Source: Mesodorylaimus sp. YZB2_4
Lineage: Eukaryota; Nematoda; Enoplea; Dorylaimida; Dorylaimidae
DNA length: 64,000 nt
Assembly (NCBI GenBank): GCA_030248295.1
Contig: JASANH010000626.1
Coordinates: forward strand, 1,612,001 to 1,676,000
Direction of reading: 5' to 3'
The translations under genes were made by a program, and so were the position numbers. Below, piece by piece: positions 30,260 to 41,030 of the stretch; within the stretch, counting starts at the first letter, position 1; the number at the start of each line of letters is the position of its first letter. The notes beneath the pieces are model-generated. The model worked only from the letters and a program-made list of their open reading frames with translations, had not been told where the DNA came from and searched no databases.

Positions 30260-31015
30260 TCAGTATGCTACTTCAGGCTGCGTCACCGCCGCAGTCGAGA
30301 TCGGTTCGGATGTGGGACTCGCTGAAAGAGTGAAGAGCAAAGTGAGGCAAACAATGACAATGGCGAACAAGGAGATGGCGGCGGCGAGTGTGGCGATGCA
30401 GACGGCTCGGATGGTGCGCTTCTTCTGCTTGGCTTCCGACTCCTGTTGATCGGCCGCCGATGGTAGTCGTCGTCCTCCGATAGTCACATTCGACACACTT
30501 CTGTCGCTGCTGGTCCGCGTGGTCGGTAAATCAGCCAGATTCACGATCAAGGTCGGCACCCGCACTTTGCCCAAAACTGACGTGTCGGTCGCCGTCGATA
30601 TCGATGTTATCTGTCTTCCCGAACTACCACTACCGCTAGACTTGCCCGAATTAGACTTGTTCCCCTTGGCCGACTTCAGCTGCGGGCTGCCACGCGCGCT
30701 CTGTCGTCCCAGCAGCGACGCCCGTTGACCCTTGACTGATCTGCGAGATGAATGCTTCTTGTCCGAGGTCAGTTGCAGGTCCTTGGCAGATCTGTGCGAC
30801 AAATGTTTCTTTTCGGAGGTCAGTTGAAGATCCGGGCTGCTCGGCCTCGACTTGGATTGAGATGCAAGCAAAGTAGCCGCCTTCCCGGACGAGGACGATT
30901 TGATGGTGGACGGCGACACAGTGGACGTTGGATTAGGAACCGACTTTGGCCCCGATGCCGGTGGCGTGGCCGAGACCACGGCCTTGGCTGTCTTGCTGGT
31001 CGCCGCTTTCGACAT
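30260..31015 (-). CDS. intronless single-pass membrane protein, Ser/Lys-rich, unknown function
   Basis: One exon of 251 codons plus stop; I do not recognise the family. I start at ATG 31015 because the frame upstream has only a GTG. The first 200 residues are rich in S, T, K and A and contain a tandem pair, DLQLTSEKKHLSHRSAK and DLQLTSDKKHSSRRSVK. A basic stretch KQKKRTIR comes before one hydrophobic segment (about 205-230), followed by 21 residues to the end. The positive-inside rule puts the long basic part in the cytosol and the short tail outside. It is divergent from the intronless gene at 32301. Lack of introns is unusual beside its intron-dense neighbours and may mean retroposition. 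Composition alone does not prove expression. Confidence 0.6.
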   Translation of the reverse strand: MSKAATSKTAKAVVSATPPASGPKSVPNPTSTVSPSTIKSSSSGKAATLLASQSKSRPSSPDLQLTSEKKHLSHRSAKDLQLTSDKKHSSRRSVKGQRASLLGRQSARGSPQLKSAKGNKSNSGKSSGSGSSGRQITSISTATDTSVLGKVRVPTLIVNLADLPTTRTSSDRSVSNVTIGGRRLPSAADQQESEAKQKKRTIRAVCIATLAAAISLFAIVIVCLTLLFTLSASPTSEPISTAAVTQPEVAY

Positions 31016-32300
31016 TTTGGCGCGACCTAGCACCACCAGCTCAACAGCAGCTAGTGACGAAAACTCAGAGAAAGCTGCGCTAAACTGGCTTCTACTAGTA
31101 CTTTACACTGATCGCATCGGATGGCTCCTCTCATCAGTCTTGCGGATTGAGGTGTAATTTTTATCAGTTTTAATTTTTAATGTAATTTTATTTTACGAAC
31201 ATTATTTTGCGGAGCGAACACTTGAGACTGTTTTTCGGTGGCACCCCATCGCAGAGTCAAAATGACTCCTCTGGGCGCAGCTTTGGAACCAAGAAAAGGG
31301 AGCGTGGATCTGAACGTCACTAGTCAGGAAGGTTATCGTGCTGGTGTTGGTACAGGATGCTCTTACGTCAGAAGCTGCGAGGTATGACGGTCGTGCCACG
31401 GCCTCGTTTGCCTCATCATACCCCGCTAGAAGGCCCCACTGGTGCGCTGGTGGCGCTGGCTCTAGCCAACATTCGTCCACAAATGTACTCACGCACAGCG
31501 CTTTATCATATTGTCAGGGTCCGCTGCCTCCCCCAAGAGTGTCCAATGCTTGAGACTGATCAAGCCTGTAATACGAACGCGTGGTTCCGAGTTACTGGAG
31601 AAAGTGACTGGTGAGCTTTTGCGCCTCGCGGAAGAACCAGGGTAACCAACCAAGTCTCTGAACTTACCATTAGACCCTGCGTGAAACATCACCCTGATGA
31701 GTTAGGTCCCTAGCTACCTGTTCTACATAGAATCGATTGCCACCGAATCTGTAAAATGCGGAAACGGTATAAGCGATCTTGTAGATTCGATCCGAAATAA
31801 CCTCGCAAACTTTAAGAAATCTCAGTGATCGCAGTGATGGTGTTTTCCCCAACACCGTCAAACAATGCACATCAACAAAATCAAGTGAAGCAGACCTGAA
31901 TTCCAAATACTTGATCAGAAAAAACTGATTTACCACGAAAATTTGTTGCAGAGACAGATTGGACTAAGCGTTTTTAAAATTATAACTTCCTGCCAATTCC
32001 CAGCCTTCAACTATTCGAAATTTTTATTTCTCTGGGAGTAAATGCTGAACCATTCTGGCATGAGCTAAAATACATTACAACATCGGCTGGACAGCAATCA
32101 CCTTCACCTGGCCGTTTTCGCGGCCAGTCGGTTTGACCTCTGCGCTCGATGTGATGATGGTGCACGATGCAGTGCAAAGTCAGGACGCTTGCAGCTCGTC
32201 ATTTCACGCTCATTTTTTCTGAAGAGCAGTCAGTCTCTGGGGCGCTGCAAACGCTGTTGGTCGAAACGATTTCGTCGCTGCAAGATCGACGTCAAATCAA
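31016..32300. promoter_or_regulatory. shared upstream region of two divergent intronless genes
   Basis: About 1.29 kb separates the two start codons. I see no TATA box or repeat that I can assign with confidence and no credible coding exon. The region could drive both genes; that is inference from orientation only. Confidence 0.4.
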
Positions 32301-33689
32301 ATGACTGAAACCCGTACCCTCGCAGTTTGGACGGCTGCTGTCAGCGCTCTGATCGCGATGCAACTGCTGCCCGTCTACTCGCTCAAAGACAAAATTCGCG
32401 GCAATATCGACCTGGTCGCCGTAGTCGCCACGGAATACCCAACGGATGCGGAGGAATGGGCCATGCTCAAGCGTGCCCATTTCGCAATGTTCGACATGTT
32501 TGCCATTGGCATCGACATTCTCAGCGTCGTGCGTTACGGCGTCGTAAATACGATGGTGCGCCGAAGAACCAGCGATGTAAGCGCCCCGTGGTATCTGGAC
32601 CCTGTGGTCACGAATCTATCATCAAGCGGCGACTACAGCTCGGACATCATCAATCAAGATTGGTCCTACAAAGACACCTACGACATAGCATTGGGATTCA
32701 CAGCGATCAGGAACGTTGTATTCGCCAAGAGTGGCATCGATCGCGGGCGGGTCGTGGTTGCTTTTCATTCGCAGCACACGGCGAACATGGTCGAGGCCGT
32801 TGCGGCTGCAAAAGCACTACTCGATGACGGCGTCTTGATCTACATTATCACCAAGAACACTAGCGACTACGGACTAGGCTCGTTGGTCAAGGATGCGGTG
32901 TCCTTTACAGGCACGCCAAGCCGAGTGTTTGCTCTTCCAGGTGCCAAATTCGACAACTCCAATCTGCAGCAAGTGATGAAAACGATCGTCGTGCCAACGA
33001 TATTTCGCGATCTCTGCATGTGGGATTCGGTGTGCCGATACCCGAGCGCCAGTCGAAACTCGTGCACTTCAGAATCGTGGCAAACCTCGTCGACACCGTG
33101 GTTCTCGAATGCGCCGCGTGATCAGTGCAATGATGTCGAGCCAGAGAAAAACTGTTCATCAAACGCCGACTGCGAAAATGAATGCGATAATCGATGGCCA
33201 TGGAAGAGCCCGCTGCTCAACTGCCGATCCCTCTGCGGTGGGAAGTTGCCGCGCAACGCTTCGACCCCACCCGAAAAGTTAGAGCACTGCCAATCAGTGT
33301 TCGTGTGTCCGCCGTGTTCACCGAAGAGGGACCTGTCGCTGATGCACGCAATAGTCGCCCTGATCATCTTGATCATTGTCTTGCCAGTTCTGGGAATGCT
33401 CATCTGCCTGCTTGTCAAAGATTCACCAATGCGGAAGCTCCACAGGAATCGTACTGTGAAGAAAAAGCTAGGCAAAAAGAACAAACGCAAAGGGAGCAAA
33501 AAGGGCGGCGAATCGAAGGGCATGCAGAAAAAGACGACGAACGCTCCTGCTTACATCGAAATCGGCACGAGCAACCTCAAAGCATCGAGCAAGACGGCGA
33601 CCAGCAACGACTACATCGAGATGGACATGTTGAGCGCGCGACCTGCGGCCAAAAAGGCCTCGTCGATCAGGAGCGTTCAGGTCAAATAG
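32301..33689 (+). CDS. intronless secreted-type membrane protein with a degenerate vWA-like domain
   Basis: One exon, 462 aa, ATG 32301. A signal peptide covers about residues 1-28 (hydrophobic AVWTAAVSALIAMQLLPV). Residues 35-235 alternate strands and helices as a vWA fold does (DLVAVVAT, a long helix, GRVVVAFHSQH, GVLIYIITKN, SRVFALPG). The DxSxS metal site is absent, so this domain call is tentative. A Cys-rich stretch (about 236-345, with NCSSNADCENECDN) precedes a membrane segment (about 348-373). The tail has a strong Lys cluster (KKKLGKKNKRKGSKKGG) and two similar tyrosine motifs, AYIEIGTSNL (418) and DYIEMDMLSA (438). YIEM fits the YxxM consensus for SH2 binding. I do not recognise an orthologue. 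Confidence 0.65.
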   Translation: MTETRTLAVWTAAVSALIAMQLLPVYSLKDKIRGNIDLVAVVATEYPTDAEEWAMLKRAHFAMFDMFAIGIDILSVVRYGVVNTMVRRRTSDVSAPWYLDPVVTNLSSSGDYSSDIINQDWSYKDTYDIALGFTAIRNVVFAKSGIDRGRVVVAFHSQHTANMVEAVAAAKALLDDGVLIYIITKNTSDYGLGSLVKDAVSFTGTPSRVFALPGAKFDNSNLQQVMKTIVVPTIFRDLCMWDSVCRYPSASRNSCTSESWQTSSTPWFSNAPRDQCNDVEPEKNCSSNADCENECDNRWPWKSPLLNCRSLCGGKLPRNASTPPEKLEHCQSVFVCPPCSPKRDLSLMHAIVALIILIIVLPVLGMLICLLVKDSPMRKLHRNRTVKKKLGKKNKRKGSKKGGESKGMQKKTTNAPAYIEIGTSNLKASSKTATSNDYIEMDMLSARPAAKKASSIRSVQVK

Positions 33690-34299
33690 ACGGTCCTGGG
33701 CAGTTCGAAGCCGAAAAAGTGAATCATCGCCGCCGCGGACGATCCAGTGATGTACGCGCTCGTTTTGAAAAAGATTTTTGTTACAACAGTTGTGCAAGAA
33801 AAATTCAAGGTCAACCTTCTGGCAAATCGTGTTTAGAACGCTAGTGCTGGCACAGGAGTCCCGCGTAATGCTGGTTTTATCTTGTCATCATAAAAGGCTA
33901 TCACCAGCGGGCTGATAGCTCAAGGGGAAACTCGGGGCACAGGGTCCAGACAACTGTAAACCCTTCGCTAGTGAGGCGCCAGTGAGGCACTGCTTGACGC
34001 TTGTACCGTTCTTCCAAGTACAGTAAGTTGCGAATTGCCTGTTTACGTATGTGGACGAGATTTGGGGTGCTGACAAAGAACACAGTGACTCACAGGGCAA
34101 CTAATAGCGAAGTTTCTAGGCCACACTGGCAATAAGGCTTTCAATGAATATACAACAAGAATACCCGAAGTCCCTAATGAGAACCTGACTCAAATGGCGC
34201 ACAGGGTCACGTCAGGAAGCATCGTCGCAAATCTCGTCTCTTCTGAGGGTCCACCTGGCCAAGGTATTATGAATTGACCAGCTCCATCCTGTGCTTTCT
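33690..34299. other. intergenic DNA, nothing assigned
   Basis: 3' flank of the intronless membrane-protein gene. I see no repeat, RNA gene or credible open frame here, and no clear AATAAA close to the stop. Confidence 0.4.
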
Positions 34300-34625
34300 C
34301 GCGACCGCGGTGGTGGCGGTTCGGCGTTCATGCATGCTTGGTAGCGAGTGGCTGGGCTCGTCCCGGGCTCGATCCCCCGCGATGGAGCTTGTTTTGCGAA
34401 CCATAAACCCCGCTGAGCTTGCTCGGAAGGCCGTGGGGGGACTTACTCAGTACCGGCGAGGTGCTCCGAGTGGAGGGGCGGAAGGTGAACGAGTCGAACA
34501 CCGAAAGGGGGCACCGACAGGGGTCAGAGCCCACCCACCATCGTCCAAGGAAGCCAGTGTCCAGTTGAGGATGCCCTCGCGTGGAGGTGCTACTAGTGGA
34601 CACGCACAGACTGCTGGACACTGCT
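34300..34625 (+). repeat. dispersed repeat family A, copy 2 (inverted to copy 1)
   Basis: This copy lies in the opposite orientation to 29701-30050. Read on the plus strand it begins near an ACCGCGGT block, then GTAGCGAGTGGCTGGG and GGGCTCGATCCCC, which resemble boxes A and B of a tRNA-type promoter but are spaced more closely than in a tRNA. No target-site duplication was resolved by eye. Confidence 0.7.
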
Positions 34626-35678
34626 GTGGACTGTACGCACTCGCTTACGCGCTATTGTTCTGCTGGTTGCCCGCGCCCCACACACCCAGTGCTGGCTCAG
34701 AGACGGAGTCAGTTTCACAGAGTCATACTTTTGCACGCTCAAAGTCAACCAAATAGGGCAGTATCAGTGACACCACAAAATTTGACCATAATCTCACGAT
34801 AAGCCGAATCGATCCTTGTGCATGAGTACACACTCCAGCAGTATTTCGGCAAACATCCCTTTTGGAATTCTTATCTAAGTTTTGACTCACAATCAGCTCC
34901 TGAAGTGAAGGCCTTCGAGTGCAGTCTGAACTGGACCCGAATAGTTCCCACTTATTCGAAGGATCAAAGCCGCCATATCAGGTGCCTGGACTTTTATGGA
35001 CAAAAATAGCGCATATAAGACTATGAGTTGGTTTGTGGCGAAAAGAGTTGATTACGCTTGCATCTTTCAGCACTGGGCATGTTATCGTTGAACGTGCAAT
35101 ATAGGCACGTCCCTAATTGCAAGTGCAGGTGGCACAGTCCCCTGCTGCGTGTGCTGATCCCCGCACAGCCCTGATAAAGGTTCTGCTGGGCAACCACAAA
35201 CAATCCTGCGCTTTATCCGATTTGAGCGTCTGATCGTGAATAGCATCAATTGTTTCATCGGCGGTTACAGTAGGACAGTGTCTCCTTGCATGAAAATGAT
35301 CATGCACCCCACTTCCACAATCACACAAACACACCGAAGTCTGAACGGGCCTTCAGGAGCAGTGTCAGAATTGAACAGTGTATAAAACTGACGTCTCTTC
35401 TGGCCAACTAGCAAATAAGCTATCCACACAAAAATTAAACTGATTCTTCATAGCACATCCAACTCTTTCCGATATTCTTCCTCCTCTCGAAAAAACAGGA
35501 AATTCTATCGGATATACGCTCGCATCAATTTTTTTAAACCCAAAAAGCCATTTCCTAAATTAGACATCGAAAAAGCATATTTCCGGGAAAATTCTTTTGA
35601 CAGGTCCCTGGCCATGTTTACGACAAAGCCCCGTCCTGCCCTGCAATGCGTGAAATGGGCGATTAGGGGGTTGGAAAT

Positions 35679-35791
35679 GGAAACAAAACCCACAAACCAA
35701 ACAAAAAAACAAAAAAAACAATAAAACCTAAAACCAAAAAAAAAAAAAAACAAAAAAAAAAAAAAAAAACCCAAAAACCCAAAAAAAAAAA

Positions 35792-35830
<39 letters not shown>

Positions 35831-35850
35831 ACCAAACACCACAAACAAAC
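35679..35850 (+). repeat. A/C-only low-complexity tract
   Basis: About 170 bases made almost wholly of A with isolated C residues, with only two T and no G. The longest pure A run is about 39 bases (near 35791-35829). It is flanked by normal sequence. No adjacent reverse-transcriptase frame explains it as a retroelement tail. Confidence 0.85.
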
Positions 35851-36257
35851 TTAATGCCCATTGAAGGCGTCTATATTTACAATGTTGAATGAGTGGTGGT
35901 CTCGACGGGGGAGCATTTTGCAAAGCATTAAATTGGCTGCTGGTCATCTAATTAAGAGTGGACTGGGTCCTAGTAGGCCCCTTCATTTCCGTGCCCGCGG
36001 CCGCTTGTGATCGATTAGCACGGCCTCGTGTCCATTTACGGCAGCGCCTACGACTAGGCCTTGATTGTTGGCCGTCGTGCGGGTGTCTCCAGTCATGTGT
36101 GTCCTGGGCGAGGCCAGCCAACACGCCTGCAATTCTCTTCGTTTGTAGACACTCATCCAAGACAAACAATCTTACAAATATTATTCAATTACTTCCATCG
36201 ATTTCGGGAGTAAAATCGGTTGGAAATTTATTTTTAATTGAATAAAATATATTCTGA
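35851..36257. promoter_or_regulatory. upstream region of the paxillin gene
   Basis: This lies between the low-complexity tract and the first paxillin ATG. It is AT-rich just before the start codon. I see no 3' splice acceptor close to ATG 36258, unlike several other genes here. Confidence 0.35.
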
Positions 36258-39200
36258 ATGAGCGCCAACTTGGACGATTTGATGAAAAATATGGAAGATT
36301 TGGGTAATGATTTCATTTTTGAAAGGTCAATTAGTTTTTTTGTTTCAAACGCTTTTAGGATTTTACAAATAAATTTTTTTGAAATGAGAGTTCAAAGGAA
36401 TTTGATTTGAAAGGTGGTATTGTCCAAATATTTGACCTCGTTTCCTTATCGATTTCACTTAGTAAAAGCAAAAAGCCGGATTTTTTTGCCTAAAGCGAAA
36501 ACTATCGACTTTGCCCGTTTCATATTTCTTTTTCCTGAAAACTAAATCTTTGTTAGACTTTTAGCCTCGGCCACTAATGGGGGTATGGCCGTGTTTATGT
36601 GGTTCGTTCCTTTCGTCCATTCGGTCGGCTTAGGTCGGGTTTTGAAGTTCTATGTGAAAAAGTGGCATTGAGAATCTTCGAAACGTGAAGCGTTAAAAAC
36701 GGCGTCGAGCCACTTCCGTTGAGAAAGCATTTGGAAGAAGGTGAAAGTCAGATGCGAGCCGGGTTTGTTTCCGAGATGCACGTGTTTGAGCGAAGGTATT
36801 TCCAGGAGAGCGAGATTGAGAACAAAACGCGCAGGCTTTACCCGATTGCCTTTATCTTTTCGAGACTAGCTTTTCCTCGACGCTTACCTTGTTCAAGGTA
36901 GGAGCGGGCCTCCTTGCACGTCCACCCACCCTCTTCATATTCACCTCACTTTTCGAAAATAGAATTTCGAGGGCGAGTGTTGTGCCTCACCAATCTTCGC
37001 ATATCCACGCCAAAAAATGTCTCGTCTTTCTTCGCGTGTTGATTCGGAATCGCGTTTGGAAAACACCGTCAAAGACTGCTTGGGTAAGAATATGTTGTGG
37101 GAATAATATTACTAGGATGCCATAGGATGTGATATCCAATTTTTAAAAGTATCATTCTTTTTTATTGCACAAATGATAATTTATCACTTGTTACTTGTCT
37201 CTGCTTATAACTTAGGACTTTCTGCGCGTATTTCGAGATGTTGATTCGTTGTACAGTGGCTAGTATTTTCAAAGTTTTCGTTGACGTCGCCGTCGATTGA
37301 GACACTTTGGTGATGTGCTGTGCACTCTTTCACGCATCGTCCATTACCAATTAGGTCGTCACCACACGCGACCTTGGATTCGACTTGACTCGTCGCCGAC
37401 CAGACTCTTGTCCTTGATTTCCGATTCGGCGCACTTCTTCGCCTTGTAGCCCATTCGAGTTGGATCGAGTTGTTTGCGTCTCGGCTCGAGTTTTCTTTCG
37501 TTTCTTCGTGAGAATGCCTCCATGTTGAAAAAATACATTCATAACCGGTTTTGACATCTTCTTCAATCATTCGCATAATCGATTTTTTATTATCTTTTAA
37601 AAAATCGATCATGCATAAATTTTATGAAGGATGGTATCTTGACTAAGATCATTTTCGTGCGTGTAATGCATTTTCCTACACCACCTAACCACCATAAAGC
37701 ATTGAATGCATTCGACTTTTATACACTTTGAAAATGCATTAAGTTCAAATGTGAGGGGAGAGTTAACTTTTTAAAGCAAGGGTTATGCAATTTTAATGGC
37801 AGTCGTTGAATGCGCGGGTGGAAATGGAAAGCATTGAAGGACTGGTTGGTACTCGTGTTTTGTACGGACATGTTTTTTCATTCGGACCATTTTTGTTCAT
37901 TTCCAAATACGGGTATGAACTTAGTTTACGCCTAGCCGAGCTGGTAATAGGCGTGGAGATTCGGTCTCGCTTCATTGGTTCAGTTGATGAAGTGACTGGC
38001 GAGGACGTTGGTTGGGCGATGGAAATAGATTTGGCGGGAATGGATGCTTTGGTTGTGATACGTTTTCCACCGACTGCTTCTCTCAAATGACGTCAATGCG
38101 AATTTTGGAATGGTTAGTGAGGAGGAGAGAGGCAACAGTTGCCTAAATGCGGCTTTGAACGGAGTAGAGTGCGGGTGGGCTCAGGTAGGGGTCGGGTGGC
38201 GTGGTTATCCTTTATGAATCTATTGCTTTTCTTTTTGATCTCGAGTTTATGCAAGGATTGTTTATGCTTGCCTTGATAGAATGGGTCGGATTAAGCGCGG
38301 AAGACGTTCTGATCGACTGATAATGAAAGGAGGGATCGATGAGGCAGGTAATCAGTTATCTAGTCACGCCTGCCTGCTCCGATTCTTGGCAGTAGCTTCT
38401 GGAAATCGAATTGGCTTTTTTTTTCAAGAGCTATGTGCAGTCAAGCCAGACTGGTTTTTCTGTTTGATAGGTTGTGGCGTACAGAAAGATTGAATGCTAT
38501 TTTTCGGCAATTCGAGGCGCGGTCCTAACATCGTTTGTGCGAAGGGTTGTGGCGTGTGGTGGGTTTTGCTGGGCGGCAGGGAGTCGTTTTTGAGGGTGTT
38601 ACCAAGCTGTGTTGTGTGCCAAGGCAGTGAGGGAAGGGGGACCGTATAATAAACACGGCTCCCTCTGTGCTAGTCCCTCGCATTACAGGCAAACTGTCAG
38701 ATGTGCTTTGCAGTCTGAATGGGGTCTGCCTATACTAACGAGACGTTTGCATTTTCAGAAGCGCTATTGCACGATTTGCAAAATACGACGGCCGTATTGA
38801 AGAGGGCGAATTTGTCGAGTAAATACCTACAGAATTCGAGCCAAGAGGTAAGAAAAGGGGGTGAGGGTATTATGTCGAATGTAGAATGGTGGTCTTATTT
38901 AGCCCATCTACGAACCACAGAAAGCGAGTGTGTCAACGATGGCCGGCTCGACATCGGCCGCACGCGTTCATCATGGCTTACAAGATTTGGAGCAACTGCT
39001 CGACGATTACACGGCGCAACGAGGTAAGTGCAGAAACGTAACAAGACTCGTTGGTGGACCGGCTGGTGCCATTTTCCAACTTAGTTCCACATGAAGGGAG
39101 AGAGCAGCGGGGGTTGGAATGTGAGTAACGAAGAAAACTAGTCGAAGCTAAGGGCGCCTCCCTCGCATAGTCTTTCCTGTTAGCTCAGCATACACGAAAT

Positions 39201-41030
39201 GTGGAAGCACGTTCTCGAAGTTTTGGGGGTTTCAAGGGCCCTCACTTGCGTTCTTTCTTCCTAGCCTCTTCGACAGATCATCACTTTTTGCAGGACGTCA
39301 AGCGGCAGTCGGTCGGCCTACGGTTGAAAGTTTGCTGGGAGAATTGGACAACGCTGTACCGAACGGAGAGTAAGATACTCGTGCTATGTGCTCGGCACGG
39401 GCGGAAGTTATGACTGGCGATTTCAGGACAAGATCGTCAACGTCGAACAAGGATTTGGATAACGTCATGACGTCCTTATCGGAGTACAAGGTAGTCTATA
39501 TCCGACTGGGGCTGTCTCAGCTTAAATTATCGATTGATTGATTTCAGATCAGCTCGAGTCGATCGAACGTGAATGGCGAAGGCCCGTACGCTCGCCCGGT
39601 CAGGTCGCAACGTCTAATCGATAATGCCGATGGAAGCCGGTTGGACTCCATGCTGGGAAGTTTACAAAGCGATTTGAGCAAACATGGCATTACGACTATC
39701 CCCAAGGGCGATTGTGCCGCGTGCAATAAATCTATCGTGGGACAGGTAGGTAGGCCTTGCTTGCCGAGAGGGTGCTTCCGAAGGACCTAATCGTAAGAGC
39801 AGCGAGCGGTGAGAGCTCTCTTGTTCTTGGCTGAATGCCATCTTGCTGGAATGGGGCCTATCTTGTTTGTGACTCGTTACTTGGTTCGGCTGCCTCTAAA
39901 GTGGGGGGGGGGGGGGGGGTCATGGTTCTGATTAATCTCGTTTCAGGTGGTGATCGCCTTGGGTAAAATGTGGCACCCTGAGCATTTTGCTTGTTCTCAT
40001 TGTGGTGAAGAGTTGGGTCATCGGAACTTTTTCGAACGTTCCGGCCGAGCCTATTGCGAAGGCGATTACCACAATTTGTTCTCGCCACGTTGCGCGTATT
40101 GCAACGGGCCCATCAAGGATGTAAGCTAGTGTGATTCGGGGTGCCAGTCTGGCCCCAGTACTCACCATATGCCCTCGTGTTGGTAGAAATGTGTTACGGC
40201 CATGGACAAGACGTGGCACCCGGAACATTTTATTTGCGCCCACTGCGGCAAGGAGTTTGGCGACGAGGGGTTCCACGAGAAGGATGGCAGGCCGTATTGC
40301 CGGAAGGATTTCTTCTCTTCGTTCGCGCCACGCTGTCGAGGATGTCAGAGACCGATTACCAATAATTACATTACAGCCTTGAACACGCAGTGGCATCCCG
40401 AATGTTTTGTGTGCCAGGTGAGTCCCTGATGAGGTCCTTGCGACACTGCACGAACATATCGAGTGCATTCTTGGCCATGAATGTAAACTTTTAAGTTCTG
40501 CTTTAATGAATTTTAAGTTTTGATGGGCCAATTTTTAGTTTGTGTGGCTTTGTTTTGGTTCAGAATGGATGCTGACGGCTATGATGCTAGGCACCGTAGA
40601 CGCCACCCACCGAGGGTGGCATGGATGTGATTGCACAAAGGGGGGGGGGAGGATCAGACTGATCGATGAGTTGAGGTTTGATTTCAGCCACTCGCTTTCG
40701 CTGACGGGTGCCATGGGTAGGTTAGCGCATGTGTGGTAACGCGTAGCCTTCTTGCAGGAATGTAAGCAACGTTTCGCGGACGGATGTGGATCGTACTTTG
40801 ATCACGACGGGCAGCCGTACTGCGAGACGCATTATCACGAGAAACGAGGTTCACTGTGCGCCGGTTGTCATAAACCGATTAGCGGTCGTTGCGTAACGGC
40901 CATGGGCAGGAAATTCCATCCCGAGCATTTCGTGTGTTCTTTTTGTTTGAGTCAGTTGAACAAGGGCACTTTTAAGGAACACGAGAACAAGCCCTATTGT
41001 CACAAATGTTTTCATAAGCTTTTGCAATAG
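36258..41030 (+). CDS. pxl-1: paxillin, LD-motif and four-LIM adaptor
   Basis: Paxillin is a focal-adhesion adaptor; in nematodes PXL-1 sits at dense bodies and M-lines of muscle. Exons: 36258-36303 (1a) or 37017-37083 (1b), then 38759-38847, 38921-39023, 39294-39369, 39427-39490, 39548-39745, 39947-40120, 40187-40417, 40758-41030. The protein is 417 aa with exon 1a and 424 aa with 1b. LD-like helices are visible: [11 protein letters not shown] (1a only), [46 protein letters not shown] and [16 protein letters not shown]. Four LIM zinc domains run from about residue 178 to the last residue, each with CxxC, WHPEHF or FHPEHF, and CxxC spacing; the fourth ends at KLLQ as in other paxillins. The long first intron (37084-38758) probably holds regulatory DNA. 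Confidence 0.93.
37017..37083 (+). CDS. pxl-1: alternative first coding exon of the paxillin gene
   Basis: ATG 37017 opens 22 codons ([20 protein letters not shown] then CL) and ends at TTGG before GTAAGA, in phase 1. That is exactly the phase of exon 1a, which also ends TTGG before GTAATG. Both therefore join exon 38759-38847 in frame. Upstream DNA to about 36310 would be its promoter and 5' leader. I infer two start sites giving isoforms with or without the first LD motif. Confidence 0.6.
37084..38758 (+). other. long intron of the paxillin gene
   Basis: It holds a perfect 12-bp inverted repeat with an 8-base loop (37578-37609). Overlapping open frames occur on both strands (135 codons minus at 37205-37612, about 95 codons on both strands near 37800-38090) without any recognisable domain. 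I treat these as chance. Confidence 0.5.
37578..37609. repeat. 12-bp perfect hairpin
   Basis: ATCGATTTTTTA at 37578-37589 is repeated as its exact reverse complement at 37598-37609, with an 8-base loop. It lies inside the long paxillin intron. Confidence 0.8.
39903..39919 (+). repeat. run of 17 G in a paxillin intron
   Basis: An uninterrupted G17 tract lies 28 bases before a 3' splice site between the first two LIM exons. It is the longest of several mono-G tracts in the window. Confidence 0.9.

Noticed and set aside
35505..35861. 118-codon minus-strand frame rich in Phe
   Set aside because: It is translation of the A/C-only tract and has no coding character.
37205..37612. 135-codon minus-strand frame in the paxillin intron
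   Set aside because: Its start lies in the hairpin, no domain is visible, and the sequence is intronic on the other strand.
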